From DASWJZ01 sp963739005 (lineage in GTDB: Bacteria > Pseudomonadota > Alphaproteobacteria > Rhizobiales > Afifellaceae): 64,000 nucleotides of DNA. The notes under the pieces are model-generated. The model saw only the letters and a program-made list of their open reading frames with translations, ran no database searches and was not told where the DNA came from. Both the position numbers and the translations under genes were made by a program. This document shows, piece after piece, positions 33,038-43,137 of the stretch; position 1 is the stretch's first letter; each line of letters opens with the position of its first letter. Where the stretch lies: the NCBI GenBank assembly GCA_963739005.1, contig CAVTYQ010000007.1:1-64000 (forward strand). The letters are read 5' to 3'.

Positions 33038-33655
33038 ATGAGAATGGCGAATCCAAACGCGGCGCATGAACCGTCGATGGAAGAGATACTTGCGTCGATC
33101 CGCCAGATCATCTCCGAAGACGGCGGCTCGTCCGCCCCAAAGATCGACGGCATGATCGCCGAGCCGGCACGCGCGGGGCGATCTGAGGACGCAGCACCCC
33201 AAGCCGAGCCCCGACCAATCGCACCGGCACCGAACGCGCGTGTTCCGGTGTCGTTCGCAGCTCCGGACGAGCCGGCGGAGGCGATTGGGAACGCGACAGC
33301 ATCGGGGCGCGACTTTGGATCGTTCATGCGGCGCGACGTTACCGTAGAGGCCAACGAGGCACTTGAGCCGGAAACCGAGCCGCGGCACTTCGCCGGGCCG
33401 TTGATCGCGCAGCGCGCGTATTCGGCGGAAGAGGATGAGGGCCCGCTTCTCTCGCCGGCGTCGGGCGAAGCCATTTCGGGTGCGTTCGGCACCCTTGCCC
33501 ACACGCTCCTTGAGCAGAACGCCCGCACGCTCGAGGACGTCGTCACCGCGATGCTGCAGCCGATGCTGAAGCAGTGGCTTGACGACAACCTGCCCTCGAT
33601 CGTCGAGCGTAAAGTCCGGGAGGAGATCGAGCGGGTCTCGCGCGGACGGCGCTAA
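33038..33655 (+). CDS. popZ: PopZ-like polar organising protein (DUF2497)
   Basis: 205 residues; ATG 33038 or 33044. The conserved N-terminal partner-binding helix is MEEILASIRQIISEDGG (about 14-30); a proline/alanine/glutamate-rich linker follows (about 35-150), and the C-terminal multimerisation region includes LLEQNARTLEDVVTAMLQPMLKQWLDDNLPSIVERKVREEIERV. This is the PopZ architecture; PopZ assembles at cell poles and anchors ParB. It lies between tolC and valS, its usual place in this order. Confidence 0.92.
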   Translation: MRMANPNAAHEPSMEEILASIRQIISEDGGSSAPKIDGMIAEPARAGRSEDAAPQAEPRPIAPAPNARVPVSFAAPDEPAEAIGNATASGRDFGSFMRRDVTVEANEALEPETEPRHFAGPLIAQRAYSAEEDEGPLLSPASGEAISGAFGTLAHTLLEQNARTLEDVVTAMLQPMLKQWLDDNLPSIVERKVREEIERVSRGRR

Positions 33656-33782
33656 AACCGCTCCTTGCCCAGGAAAAAGCCTGGCGACGGCGCCGCCGAG
33701 GGTGGCGCGCCTTGTGCTAGAAAGCGCGGTTGACAGGCCGCAGCGGCGTCAGTTTAACACCGCCGCCACAGCCGGGACCGCC

Positions 33783-36593
33783 ATGCTGGAAAAGACCTAC
33801 GACGCGGCGAGCGTCGAGCCGCAAGTCCGCGACCTTTGGGAGAAGGCCGACGCTTTCCGCGCCGGCGCCGGCGCGGAACCGGGCGCCGAGCCGTTCTCGA
33901 TCGTCATCCCGCCGCCGAATGTCACCGGCTCGCTCCATATGGGGCACGCGCTCAACAACACGCTGCAGGACATCCTCGTCCGCTTCGAGCGCATGCGCGG
34001 CCGCGACGTGCTCTGGCAGCCGGGCATGGATCATGCCGGCATCGCCACGCAGATGGTGGTCGAGCGCCAGATGATGGAACGGCAGGAGCCCAATCGGCGC
34101 GTCATCGGACGCGACGCGTTTGTCGAGAAGGTCTGGGCCTGGAAGGCCGAGTCCGGCGGCATGATCATCAACCAGCTGAAGCGGCTCGGCTGCTCCTGCG
34201 ACTGGTCGCGCGAGCGCTTCACCATGGACGAGGGCCTGTCGCGCGCCGTCATCAAGGTGTTCGTGCAGCTCCACAAGGAAGGGCTGATCTACCGCGACAA
34301 GCGGCTGGTGAACTGGGACCCGAAGCTGGTCACCGCCATCTCCGACCTGGAGGTGCAGCAGGTCGAAGTGAAGGGGCATCTCTGGCACTTCCGCTATCCG
34401 ATCGAGGAGAGCGATCAGTTCATCGTCGTCGCGACGACGCGGCCGGAGACGATGCTTGGCGACACCGCCGTCGCCGTGCATCCCGACGACGAGCGCTACA
34501 AGGAACTCATCGGCAAGTTCGCCCTGCTGCCGCTCGTCGGCCGGCGCATCCCGATCATCGCCGACGAATACGCCGACCCCGAGGCGGGCTCAGGCGCGGT
34601 GAAGATCACGCCTGCGCACGACTTCAACGACTTCGAGGTCGGCCGGCGCCACAACCTTCCACTCGTCAACATCATGGACGCGGAGGCAAACATCCGGCTT
34701 CGCGGCAACGAGGACTTTCTGCGCGACGTGCCGCCCTCGACCCAACTCGCGGAGACGATCGAAGCACTCGACGGGCTCGATCGCTTCACCGCGCGCGAAA
34801 GCGTCGTGGCGATGATGGAAGAGCGCGAGTTGATCGAGAAGACCGACGAGCACACGCACATGGTCCCGCATGGCGACCGCAGCAACGTGCCGATCGAGCC
34901 GTACCTGACCGACCAGTGGTACGTGAACGCGAAGGTGCTCGCCGCACCCGCCATCGCCAGCGTGCGCGAGGGGCGGACGGCCATTGTGCCGAAGAGCTGG
35001 GAGCGGACCTATTTCGACTGGATGGAGAACATCCAGCCATGGTGCATCTCGCGCCAGCTCTGGTGGGGCCACCGCATCCCCGCGTGGTACGGCCCGAAGC
35101 GGAACGGCGGCGGCTTCGCCTTCGACGAGCTCGAGACGTTCGTCGAAGGATCGGAGGCGGCGGCACAGGAGGCCGCCGGAAAGCACTACCGCCACGGCGT
35201 GGTGGTGATGCCGTCGAGCCAGGCAGCGGCGGCCTACTGGGCGGAGGCATTCAAGAACGATCAGCCGCTCCCCGCGATACCCCTCTGGCGCGACGAGGAC
35301 GTGCTCGACACGTGGTTCTCCTCGGCGCTCTGGCCGTTCTCTACGCTCGGATGGCCGGACGAGACGCCGGAGCTCAAGCGCTACTACCCGACGAGCGCGC
35401 TCGTCACCGGCTTCGACATCATCTTCTTCTGGGTGGCGCGGATGATGATGATGGGGCTCCACTTCATGAAGAAGGAGCCGTTCCACACGACCTACATCCA
35501 CGGCATGGTGCGCGACGAGAAGGGCGCGAAGATGTCGAAGTCGAAGGGGAACGTGGTCGATCCCCTTCAACTCATCGACGAGTTCGGCGCCGATGCGCTG
35601 CGCTTCACCATGGCGTCGCTGGTGACGCCGCGCGGCGACGTGAAGGCGTCACGCGCGCGCATCGAAGGCTATCGCAACTTCGGCACCAAGATCTGGAACG
35701 CGGCGCGCTTCTGCGAGATCAACGAATGCCGCCCCGATCCCGCTTTCGAGCCGGCGGCGGCGCAGGAAACGGTCAATCGCTGGATCCTGACCGAGGCGAC
35801 CGCGACCGTCCGGGCAATCACGAAGGCGATCGAGGAGTACCACTTCAACGAGGGCGCCGATGCGCTCTACCACTTCGTCTGGGCGACCTTCTGCGACTGG
35901 TATCTCGAGCTGATCAAGCCGCTGCTCTCGGAGGGAAGCGACGCCGCCAAGGCGGAGACGCGGGCGACCGCGGCGCATGTCCTCGGCCTGATCCTCAAGA
36001 TCATGCATCCTTTCATGCCCTTCATCAGCGAGGCGCTGTGGAGCGGTCTCGGCGAGGGCGGGACGCGCGTGCTGGCGCTGACCCGTTGGCCGCACGCGGA
36101 CTTTTCCGACGGCGCCGCCGACGCCGAAATCAACTGGCTGGTGGAGCTGATCGGCGCCATCCGCTCCGTGCGCTCCGAGATGAACGTGCCGGCCGCAGCC
36201 AAGACCGCGCTCGCCATCGTCGGCGGTGACCCAAGGATCGCCGAGCGCGTCGCGCGCCACGGCGCGGCGATCGATCGCCTCGCCCGCGTCGAGGGCATTA
36301 CCGAGACCGCTGCTGCGCCGAACGGCTCGGCGCAGATCATCGTCGGCGGCGCCACCTTCGCGTTGCCGCTCGCCGGCGTGGTCGACTTCTCCGCCGAGGA
36401 GGCGCGCCTCGAAAAGGAGATCGCGCGCGTGGAAGGCGAGATCGGGCGGATCGACAAGAAGCTTGCCAACGCCAAGTTCGTGGCGCGCGCGCCGGAGGAC
36501 GTGGTGGAAGCGGAGCGCGAGAAGCGCGCCGCCTACGCCGCGGACGGCGAGCGCCTCGCAGCGGCGCTGAAACGGGTCAAGAACGCGGCGTAG
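33783..36593 (+). CDS. valS: Valine--tRNA ligase
   Basis: 936 residues from ATG 33783. Class I synthetase with the HIGH-type motif PPPNVTGSLHMGHALN (about 44), the editing domain (VATTRPETMLGDTAVAVHPDD), the KMSKS loop GAKMSKSKGNVVDPL near residue 582, the anticodon-binding domain, and the C-terminal coiled coil EEARLEKEIARVEGEIGRIDKKLANAKF. Undamaged. No T-box or leader seen; 127 bases separate it from popZ. Confidence 0.97.
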   Translation: MLEKTYDAASVEPQVRDLWEKADAFRAGAGAEPGAEPFSIVIPPPNVTGSLHMGHALNNTLQDILVRFERMRGRDVLWQPGMDHAGIATQMVVERQMMERQEPNRRVIGRDAFVEKVWAWKAESGGMIINQLKRLGCSCDWSRERFTMDEGLSRAVIKVFVQLHKEGLIYRDKRLVNWDPKLVTAISDLEVQQVEVKGHLWHFRYPIEESDQFIVVATTRPETMLGDTAVAVHPDDERYKELIGKFALLPLVGRRIPIIADEYADPEAGSGAVKITPAHDFNDFEVGRRHNLPLVNIMDAEANIRLRGNEDFLRDVPPSTQLAETIEALDGLDRFTARESVVAMMEERELIEKTDEHTHMVPHGDRSNVPIEPYLTDQWYVNAKVLAAPAIASVREGRTAIVPKSWERTYFDWMENIQPWCISRQLWWGHRIPAWYGPKRNGGGFAFDELETFVEGSEAAAQEAAGKHYRHGVVVMPSSQAAAAYWAEAFKNDQPLPAIPLWRDEDVLDTWFSSALWPFSTLGWPDETPELKRYYPTSALVTGFDIIFFWVARMMMMGLHFMKKEPFHTTYIHGMVRDEKGAKMSKSKGNVVDPLQLIDEFGADALRFTMASLVTPRGDVKASRARIEGYRNFGTKIWNAARFCEINECRPDPAFEPAAAQETVNRWILTEATATVRAITKAIEEYHFNEGADALYHFVWATFCDWYLELIKPLLSEGSDAAKAETRATAAHVLGLILKIMHPFMPFISEALWSGLGEGGTRVLALTRWPHADFSDGAADAEINWLVELIGAIRSVRSEMNVPAAAKTALAIVGGDPRIAERVARHGAAIDRLARVEGITETAAAPNGSAQIIVGGATFALPLAGVVDFSAEEARLEKEIARVEGEIGRIDKKLANAKFVARAPEDVVEAEREKRAAYAADGERLAAALKRVKNAA

Positions 36594-36611
36594 GCTCGGC
36601 GCGAGCCGAAG

Positions 36612-38481
36612 TCAGGCCGCGAAGCCGGTGGCGCGGCTGGTGTCGGCCATGCCGTCGTCCTCCGCGTCGCCGCCGGAGAGCCGGAGAGCGGTCTCGCGGA
36701 GCAGCTTCGGCAGCGCGTCGTCCATCACGTGATAGGTCGTGGTCGACGGGAACGCCATCGCCGTTCCGCATTCCTCGACGATCTTCATGATCGCGAGAAG
36801 CAGCTCCTCCTGAACTTCCAGGAAATGGCTGGAATCGGTGGTCTTGACGAACGTGCAGATCTCAACCCCGAGGGCATATTGGCCGAGTTCCCTGAAGCGG
36901 ACGCGTAGTTGTGCCTGGTCTATCTCCGGGTGTCCTTCGAGCAGTTCGCGAATGCACTTTATCACCTCGCGCATCTGCTCCTGCGTGGTCTCATAGCGGA
37001 GCCCGACCGTCGTCTTCACCAGCGACTGGTCACGCCGCGACCAGTTGATGAGCTGCATGTTGGAGAACTCGGCATTCGGTATCGTGATGAGCGTGCGGTC
37101 GGGAGCGCGCACGCGCGTGGAGCGCAGACCGATTTCCTCGACCGTGCCGACCACGCCGTTGAACTCGCAGGAGTCTCCGACCCGCACCGGCCGGTCGGCG
37201 TGAAGCGTCAGGCCGCCGATCAGGTTTTCAAGCGTCGGGCGCGCCGCTAGGCCGAGCGCCAGGCCGCCGACTCCGAGCCCTGCGAGAACGCCGTAGAGGG
37301 AGATGCCGACCTCGCGCGCGCCAAATATCGCGATGCCGACCGCTGCCGCGATGCCGAGAACACGCGCGGTGATCCGCAGGAGGCTTGCGTCGATGCCCGC
37401 CGGATCGACGCGCGGCGACGAAAGGATCAGCTCGCCCAGGCCGATGAGCGCGAAATAGGCGGCAAGTGCGGTCACCATGAAGGCGATCGAGTAGAGCGAC
37501 GCGTTGGCCGCGATATAGGGCCAGCCGGTGATGTTCAGCTGGTTGCCGATGAGCCATTCAGCGGCGAGCGCCGTAGTGACGATCACGATCGACATCGCCA
37601 GGCGGCACCCGGCGCGCCGCAACGGAGGCGCCGCGGCGATCCGCCGATGCGGAAGACGCCAGATGGCCCAAAAGATGCTGCCGAGCGCGGCAGCGACGAG
37701 AAACAGGCCAACCCACTGCCAAACCGCCTGGCCGGCAAGCGCGTGATGCGTCCACGCCGGCAGCGCCTGGATCCACAGGTACCATTTTGGCGGAAGCAGG
37801 TGGCCCGGCGTCAGTGTGTAGAAGTCGAAGAAGTCCGGCTGGGCGTCGCTACGCTCGGAGAATCCCTTGATGAGGTTGAAGATCTCCGGCACACGCGCGA
37901 CCGTCCCTGACGAGAACAAATAGTTGCCGGCCTCCAGGCCATCGCTTACGCGCACGATCTGGATCTGGGCGTAGGGGAGAGACCAAGCCTCGATCGGCGC
38001 CTTGCCGTGGCCGCTCGCGACGTCTTCCCGACCGGGGATACTCTTCGCTCGGTGTGACCGGAAGCCGGTCGAAGATCTCCTTCAGGAGCAGCACCGTCTG
38101 GGTCCCGACCTCCTCTCTGTCGACTTCCGGCACCTGGCTCAGGTCAAGCGTGGCAATTGCGCGGCGGAGAAGCAGTTGCGCGGTCGTCACCTCCTGCTTC
38201 ACCTCGGCGGATGCCGTGAACCCTGGACTGTGGCGATGCTCGTCGTAGGCGCTACTCAGCACCTTGTAGGCCTGCTGCACGCTCTCCTGCAGCGACATGA
38301 GGGTGGCGCGCGGGCTGGAGAGATCCGGGCGTGCGAGCAGCGCCAGATAGCTCTCATCGATTTTCGGAGCGGGCGTCTGCTCGGCATGCACCGAGGTCAG
38401 CGCCGCGAAGCAGGCGAGAGCCGCAACAAGCCGCAGCGTCACAGCCAAAAGATTGAATCGAAATCGCAACAGGCGGGTCAT
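36612..38481 (-). CDS. MscS-type mechanosensitive channel, apparent frameshift
   Basis: Start ATG 38479-38481 gives a signal peptide (LLAVTLRLVAALACFAALTSVHA) and a periplasmic N-terminal region to LPVTPSEEYP; a +1 insertion in a C-run at about 38034-38037 then shifts the frame, and the protein continues (GREDVASGHGKAP, AWSLPYAQIQIVRVSDGLEA) to the stop at 36612. Corrected length is about 620. There are four to five membrane segments, then the MscS pore helix and beta domain: VLAGLGVGGLALGLAARPTLEN, VRVGDSCEFNGVVGTVEEIG, TLITIPNAEFSNMQLINWSR. It releases solutes on membrane tension. Convergent with valS. Confidence 0.88.
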
Positions 38482-38862
38482 GCTCGGCCAGGCTCGGGTT
38501 GGGTCGGAGGCTCGGCGACCGGCGCAGCCGGCACGCTCCGACGGTTGAATTCAGCTCCGCAACCAATGGTAAGCCGGTAAAATTAACGAGCGGTGTGAAC
38601 ATCGCTGCGCAACGGGGCACCGATGCCCGACTGACGGGGCAAGAACCGACCGCCAATCCGCGTGTCACCGAACTGCCACAGCTGTTGCAAAACAGCGCCG
38701 ATCGGCGCCGCGCCCCCTTTGCGCCACGATCCATCTTATTGTTTCTCAAGGACTAGGCGGCACTTTCAAGTGTCGTCGGAAGGGTGCGCCGGGGGGCGGA
38801 TGATGGCGGACCACAGGGAGCGAAGCTGCGTCAAACGGGAGACGCGGCGAGAGCGGGCGTAG
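38482..38862. other. Divergent intergenic region between the MscS gene and ilvD
   Basis: About 380 bases with no credible gene. It must hold both promoters; I could not identify boxes with confidence. No T-rich terminator, riboswitch or attenuator peptide of branched-chain amino acids was seen. Confidence 0.5.
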
Positions 38863-40587
38863 ATGGACGCGAGAACGTTCGACAAGAAGAAGTTGCCGAG
38901 CCGCCATGTGACGGAGGGGCCAACCCGCGCGCCGCATCGCTCGTATTATTACGCGATGGGTCTGACGCGCGAGCAGATCCATCAGCCGTTCGTCGGTGTC
39001 GCCACCTGCTGGAACGAAGCCGCGCCGTGCAACATTTCGCTCTCCCGCCAGGCGCAGGCCGCGAAGAAGGGCGTCGCTGCGGCCGGCGGCACGCCGCGGG
39101 AATTCACCACGATCACGGTCACCGATGGCATCGCCATGGGTCACCAGGGCATGAAGTCGTCGCTGGTCTCGCGTGAAGTGATCGCCGACTCTGTCGAGCT
39201 GACGATGCGCGGGCACTGCTACGACGCGCTGATAGGGCTGGCCGGATGCGACAAGTCGCTACCCGGCATGATGATGGCCATGTGCCGGCTGAACGTCCCT
39301 TCCGTCTTCATCTACGGCGGCTCGATCCTGCCGGGGCGCTTCCGCGGCAAACAGGTGACGGTGCAGGACCTTTTCGAAGCGGTCGGGATGGTTTCGGTCG
39401 GCAGCATGTCGATGGATGATCTCGACGAGCTTGAGCAGGTCGCATGCCCGTCGGCGGGCGCCTGCGGCGCTCAATTCACGGCGAACACGATGGCGACCGT
39501 GTCGGAGGCGATCGGGCTCGCGCTTCCCTATTCGGCCGGCGCGCCGGCGCCTTACGAGATCCGCGACGCCTTCTGCATGGCGTCGGGCGAGAAGATCATG
39601 GAGCTCATCGCCCGCGACATCCGGCCGCGCGATATCGTCACGCGCGAAGCGCTGGAGAACGCGGCGACGGTGGTCGCGGCGTCGGGCGGCTCGACCAATG
39701 CCGGCCTGCACCTGCCGGCGATCGCGCATGAGTGCGGGATCAAATTCGACCTCTTCGACGTGGCCGAGATCTTCAAGCGCACCCCCTACATCGCCGATCT
39801 GAAGCCGTCGGGGCGCTACGTCGCGAAGGACATGTTCGAGGCCGGCGGCATCCCGCTCCTCATGAAGACACTGCTTGATAACGGTTTTCTCAATGGCGAT
39901 TGCTTAACCGTAACCGGCCGCACAATTGCCGAAAACCTCGCCCAGGTGAGTTGGAATCCCGACCAGGACGTCGTGCGTCCGGCCGACAACCCGATCACAC
40001 CGACGGGTGGCGTCGTGGGGCTCAGAGGAAACCTCGCGACGGAAGGTGCCATCGTGAAGGTGGCGGGGATGAAAAACGTCCGCTTCTCCGGCCCGGCGCG
40101 GTGTTTCGACAGTGAAGAGGAATGCTTCGCGGCTGTGAGCGAGCGCAAGTACAAGGAAGGCGAGGTTCTGGTCATCCGCTACGAAGGGCCGCGCGGCGGC
40201 CCGGGCATGCGCGAGATGCTCTCCACCACCGCCGCGCTCTACGGGCAGGGCATGGGCGACAAGGTCGCGCTCATCACCGACGGACGCTTCTCCGGCGCGA
40301 CGCGCGGCTTCTGCGTCGGCCACGTCGCCCCCGAGGCGGCGCTTGGCGGGCCGATCGGGCTCATCCGCGACGGAGACATCATCGAGTTGGATGCGGAGAG
40401 CGGACGCCTCGACGTCAAGCTCTCTGACGCGGAACTTCAGGCGCGGGCGAAGAATTGGAAACCGCGCGAAACAGACTACCGCTCCGGCGCGCTGTGGAAA
40501 TACGCCCAGCTCGTCGGTTCGGCGAAAGACGGGGCGGTCACCCATCCTGGTGGTGCCGCCGAGACGGTGAGCTATGCGGATCAATAA
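38863..40587 (+). CDS. ilvD: Dihydroxy-acid dehydratase
   Basis: 574 residues starting MDARTFDKKKLPSRHVTEG. Iron-sulfur-ligand cysteines lie in ATCWNEAAPCN, GLAGCDKSLPGMMMAM and CPSAGACGAQFTANTM; the magnesium and substrate region ITDGRFSGATRGFCVGHVAPEA is intact. It catalyses the third step of valine and isoleucine synthesis. The short-length class and sequence style match alphaproteobacterial IlvD. Its last codons overlap the start of the ExoR-like gene by 14 bases. Confidence 0.97.
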   Translation: MDARTFDKKKLPSRHVTEGPTRAPHRSYYYAMGLTREQIHQPFVGVATCWNEAAPCNISLSRQAQAAKKGVAAAGGTPREFTTITVTDGIAMGHQGMKSSLVSREVIADSVELTMRGHCYDALIGLAGCDKSLPGMMMAMCRLNVPSVFIYGGSILPGRFRGKQVTVQDLFEAVGMVSVGSMSMDDLDELEQVACPSAGACGAQFTANTMATVSEAIGLALPYSAGAPAPYEIRDAFCMASGEKIMELIARDIRPRDIVTREALENAATVVAASGGSTNAGLHLPAIAHECGIKFDLFDVAEIFKRTPYIADLKPSGRYVAKDMFEAGGIPLLMKTLLDNGFLNGDCLTVTGRTIAENLAQVSWNPDQDVVRPADNPITPTGGVVGLRGNLATEGAIVKVAGMKNVRFSGPARCFDSEEECFAAVSERKYKEGEVLVIRYEGPRGGPGMREMLSTTAALYGQGMGDKVALITDGRFSGATRGFCVGHVAPEAALGGPIGLIRDGDIIELDAESGRLDVKLSDAELQARAKNWKPRETDYRSGALWKYAQLVGSAKDGAVTHPGGAAETVSYADQ

Positions 40588-41383
40588 ATTCAGCATCGTC
40601 ATTCTGATGACGGGGCTCGGGGCCAGCGCAGCGCACGCCCTCGATCCGAACCTGACCCCGGCTGAAGCGTTCCGCTCCGGCTACGAGGCCTACAAGGCCG
40701 GCGACGCCGCGACGGCGCTCGAGGCGCTGAACTACGCCGCCGCCAACGGACACCCCGGCGCGCTGTGGAAGCTTGGGCGCATGTATCAGACCGGCGACCT
40801 CGTGGCCGAGGACGACCGCAAGGCGATGCAGCTCTTTGCGCAGGTTGCGACCGAATACGGCGACGAGAACCCGAACGGGCCGGACGCGCCCTTCGTTGCC
40901 GACGCCTTCGTGACGCTCGGCACGTACTATCAGAGCGGCATTCCGGGCCAGGTGGTCGCCGACCCGAGCCGTGCGCGGCGCTTCTTCGCCTACGCGGCGT
41001 CGTATTTCGGCGACTCCGACGCGCAGTTCTCGCTCGCCAACATGTTCCTGCAGGGGCAGGGCGGCGACCAGAACACGCGGCAGGCGGCGCGCTGGTTCAA
41101 GCTTGCCGCGCGCAAGGGCCATGTCGGCGCGCAGGCCGAGTTCGGGCACATGCTCTACGAAGGCATCGGCATGGACCGTCGCCCGGTCGAGGGGCTGATG
41201 TGGCTGACGATCGCGCGCCTATCGAGCCCCGGCGATCCGGCGATCCAGGCGAAGCACGAGCAGGCCTTCTCCACCGCCAGCGAGGCGGAGCGCCGGGAAG
41301 CCATGGCGCTTGCCCAGGCCTGGGTGGCGAACCGCACGGGCGGCGCGCAGGCGCAGGCCACGACAACGACGCCGATTCAGTAG
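40574..41383 (+). CDS. exoR: ExoR-like Sel1-repeat periplasmic regulator
   Basis: 269 residues. Signal peptide (residues 1-22, SIVILMTGLGASAAHA) then Sel1/TPR-like repeats: ALEALNYAAANGHPGALWKLGRMYQTG, FVTLGTYYQSG, AQFSLANMFLQGQGGDQNTRQAARWFKLAARKGHVGAQAEFGHMLYEG. Length and layout match rhizobial ExoR, which inhibits the ExoS-ChvI two-component system that controls exopolysaccharide and motility. Position after ilvD supports the assignment; exoS/chvI are not in this window. Confidence 0.85.
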   Translation: MRINKFSIVILMTGLGASAAHALDPNLTPAEAFRSGYEAYKAGDAATALEALNYAAANGHPGALWKLGRMYQTGDLVAEDDRKAMQLFAQVATEYGDENPNGPDAPFVADAFVTLGTYYQSGIPGQVVADPSRARRFFAYAASYFGDSDAQFSLANMFLQGQGGDQNTRQAARWFKLAARKGHVGAQAEFGHMLYEGIGMDRRPVEGLMWLTIARLSSPGDPAIQAKHEQAFSTASEAERREAMALAQAWVANRTGGAQAQATTTTPIQ

Positions 41384-41405
41384 GCTCCAGTCTCGATCTG
41401 ACCGC

Positions 41406-41693
41406 TCAGCGGAGCGGGTAGCGTTCTTCCGGCATGCTCGACATTGCGAGGGCAAGCGGGCCCGGAGCGGCAAGGGACGCCTGCGGACAGGCATCCGGCA
41501 GGAACTTCCACGAGGTGTTGTTCAGCACCATCTCGCAGCGCGCGAGGCGCAGCCCGGCCGGGGTCTTGAGGCAGACGGTTTCGCCGATCGTCGCCTCGAC
41601 GCCGGGGCCGCGACAGGTGCAATTGGCGCCGGCCCAGGCGTTTGTGCCGCCGATGACGAGCACCGATACCAATGCGATCAGGATCGTCCTCAT
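41406..41693 (-). CDS. Small secreted cysteine-containing protein of unknown function
   Basis: 95 residues with a signal peptide (IALVSVLVIGGTNAWA) and four to five cysteines in the mature part (NCTCRGPGVEA, ETVCLKTP, RCEMVLNNTSW, DACPQA), suggesting disulfides. Similar short proteins are common in Hyphomicrobiales; I do not recognise a function. Convergent with exoR, 23 bases apart. Confidence 0.7.
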   Translation of the reverse strand: MRTILIALVSVLVIGGTNAWAGANCTCRGPGVEATIGETVCLKTPAGLRLARCEMVLNNTSWKFLPDACPQASLAAPGPLALAMSSMPEERYPLR

Positions 41694-41749
41694 GATGTGT
41701 CAGGTTAGCACGCCGACGTAGAAATCGCGACCCCGCACGTGGGACAGCG

Positions 41750-42535
41750 TCAGTCGCTCAACTCCACCCAGACCGGCACGTGATCGGAGGGCTTTTCCCA
41801 GGCGCGGACGTAGCGGTCGATGCCGACTTCGACCAGCCTGTCCGCGGCTTCCGGCGACAACAGCAGGTGATCGATGCGGATACCGTTGTTCTTCTGCCAG
41901 GCGCCGGCCTGATAGTCCCAGAAGGTATAGATACCGCCGCGAGCATCGACCGCGCGCACGGCGTCGGTCAGCCCAAGCGCCTGAAACCGGCGAAAGGCGG
42001 CGCGCGATTCGGGCTGGAATAGAGCGTCGCCGGTCCACGCCTCGGGATTCTTCGCGTCGATCGGCTCGGGGATGATGTTGTAGTCGCCGGCGACGACGAG
42101 CGGCTCCTCGTCGGCGAGGGTGGCACGCGTCCAATTCTCCAGCCGCTTCAGCCAGGCGAGCTTGTAGGCGAACTTCTCGGTCCCGATCGGGTTGCCGTTC
42201 GGCATGTAGGCGGAGGCGACGCGGAACGCGGCTCGGCCCTTCGGCGCGATGAGACCGACGATGAAGCGTGCCTGGTCGTCGCCGTCGCCGTTGGGCAATC
42301 CGCGGGTCACGTCCGCGATCGGGTGCTTTGAGAGAAGCGCCACGCCGTTGAAGCCCTTCTGGCCGTGGACGGCGGAGCTATAGCCCGCGTCGCCGAGCAC
42401 ATCGGCGGGAAAGCCCTCGTCGACCGACTTGATCTCCTGCAGGCAGACGACGTCGGGTGCCGCCTCCTGCAGCCAGTGCAGGAGGTTGTCGATCCGCGCC
42501 TTGACGCCGTTGATGTTCCAAGTGGCGATGCGCAT
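41750..42535 (-). CDS. xthA: Exodeoxyribonuclease III
   Basis: 261 residues from ATG 42533-42535 (MRIATWNINGVKARID); an upstream frame extension of 20 codons is within repeat DNA and not used. Exonuclease/endonuclease/phosphatase fold with the metal residues in TWNIN and CLQEIKS, the GDYNIIP motif, and the catalytic histidine in PSDHVPVWVEL. It removes 3' blocks and cuts abasic sites in base-excision repair. Complete and unremarkable. Confidence 0.95.
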   Translation of the reverse strand: MRIATWNINGVKARIDNLLHWLQEAAPDVVCLQEIKSVDEGFPADVLGDAGYSSAVHGQKGFNGVALLSKHPIADVTRGLPNGDGDDQARFIVGLIAPKGRAAFRVASAYMPNGNPIGTEKFAYKLAWLKRLENWTRATLADEEPLVVAGDYNIIPEPIDAKNPEAWTGDALFQPESRAAFRRFQALGLTDAVRAVDARGGIYTFWDYQAGAWQKNNGIRIDHLLLSPEAADRLVEVGIDRYVRAWEKPSDHVPVWVELSD

Positions 42536-42563
42536 CGGGGCTAGTGCAAAGTTTGCAGAACCG

Positions 42564-42663
42564 TCGTCATGCCATGGCTCGGCCATGGCATCCATTCCGG
42601 AACACCGGTGGACGCCAGCTCTGTTCCGGAATGGGTTGCCGGATCAAGTCCGGCAATGACGAC
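42564..42663. repeat. Palindromic intergenic repeat, family A (copy 1)
   Basis: Starts GTCGTCATGCCATGG and ends GGATCAAGTCCGGCAATGACGAC; the ends are inverted relatives and inner GGAATGG/CCATTCC segments pair. Related copies lie at 55,861-55,960 and 59,687-59,776. It lies between xthA and erpA. Confidence 0.8.
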
Positions 42664-42685
42664 ATCGAGAGCGAGGATATCTGTC

Positions 42686-43018
42686 TCAGACCGAGAAGCT
42701 GGTGCCGCAGCCGCAGGCGGCGACGGCGTGCGGGTTCTTGATCTGGAAGGACTGGCCGATCAGATCGTCGACGAAGTCGATCTCCGAGCCGCCCATATAG
42801 TCGAGCGACACGGCGTCGATCAGCACCTTGGCGCCGTCGCGGGAAAGTATGACGTCGTCCGCCGCGGGCGGCTCCTGAACCAGGTCGTAGCGATATTGGA
42901 AGCCGGAGCATCCGCCGCCTTCGACGCTGACGCGGAGCACGGTTCCGGCCGGCTCCGCGGCCAGGATCTTGGCGATCCGGCGGACGGCGCTGTCGGAAAG
43001 CGTGATGCTCTGATCCAT
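42686..43018 (-). CDS. erpA: Iron-sulfur cluster insertion protein ErpA-like
   Basis: 110 residues, start ATG 43016-43018. HesB/IscA fold with the three cluster-binding cysteines: GGGCSGFQYRYDL and VAACGCGTSFSV. The central DAVSLDYMGGSEIDFVDDLIGQSFQIKNP stretch is typical of A-type carriers of this group. It passes [2Fe-2S] or [4Fe-4S] clusters to apoproteins, for instance IlvD. Divergent from dgt. Confidence 0.92.
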   Translation of the reverse strand: MDQSITLSDSAVRRIAKILAAEPAGTVLRVSVEGGGCSGFQYRYDLVQEPPAADDVILSRDGAKVLIDAVSLDYMGGSEIDFVDDLIGQSFQIKNPHAVAACGCGTSFSV

Positions 43019-43137
43019 GATTCTTCCGCTCTTGCCCCGATCTCCATTGTAGCTAAGAACGCCGGGGCCGGTAGTCAATCGCGCTCGAGCCGGCGTAACC
43101 GGCGGTTCTTCCGGCGTTTTCGGGCGAGGGGAGGCGG

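Noticed and set aside
33836..36229. 797-codon plus-strand frame inside valS
   Set aside because: Alternate-frame shadow of valS, arginine-rich, with no recognisable domain.
36593..36607. Terminator between valS and the MscS gene
   Set aside because: A 6-bp stem GGCTCG/CGAGCC is present but short and lacks a U-run; not reported as a feature.
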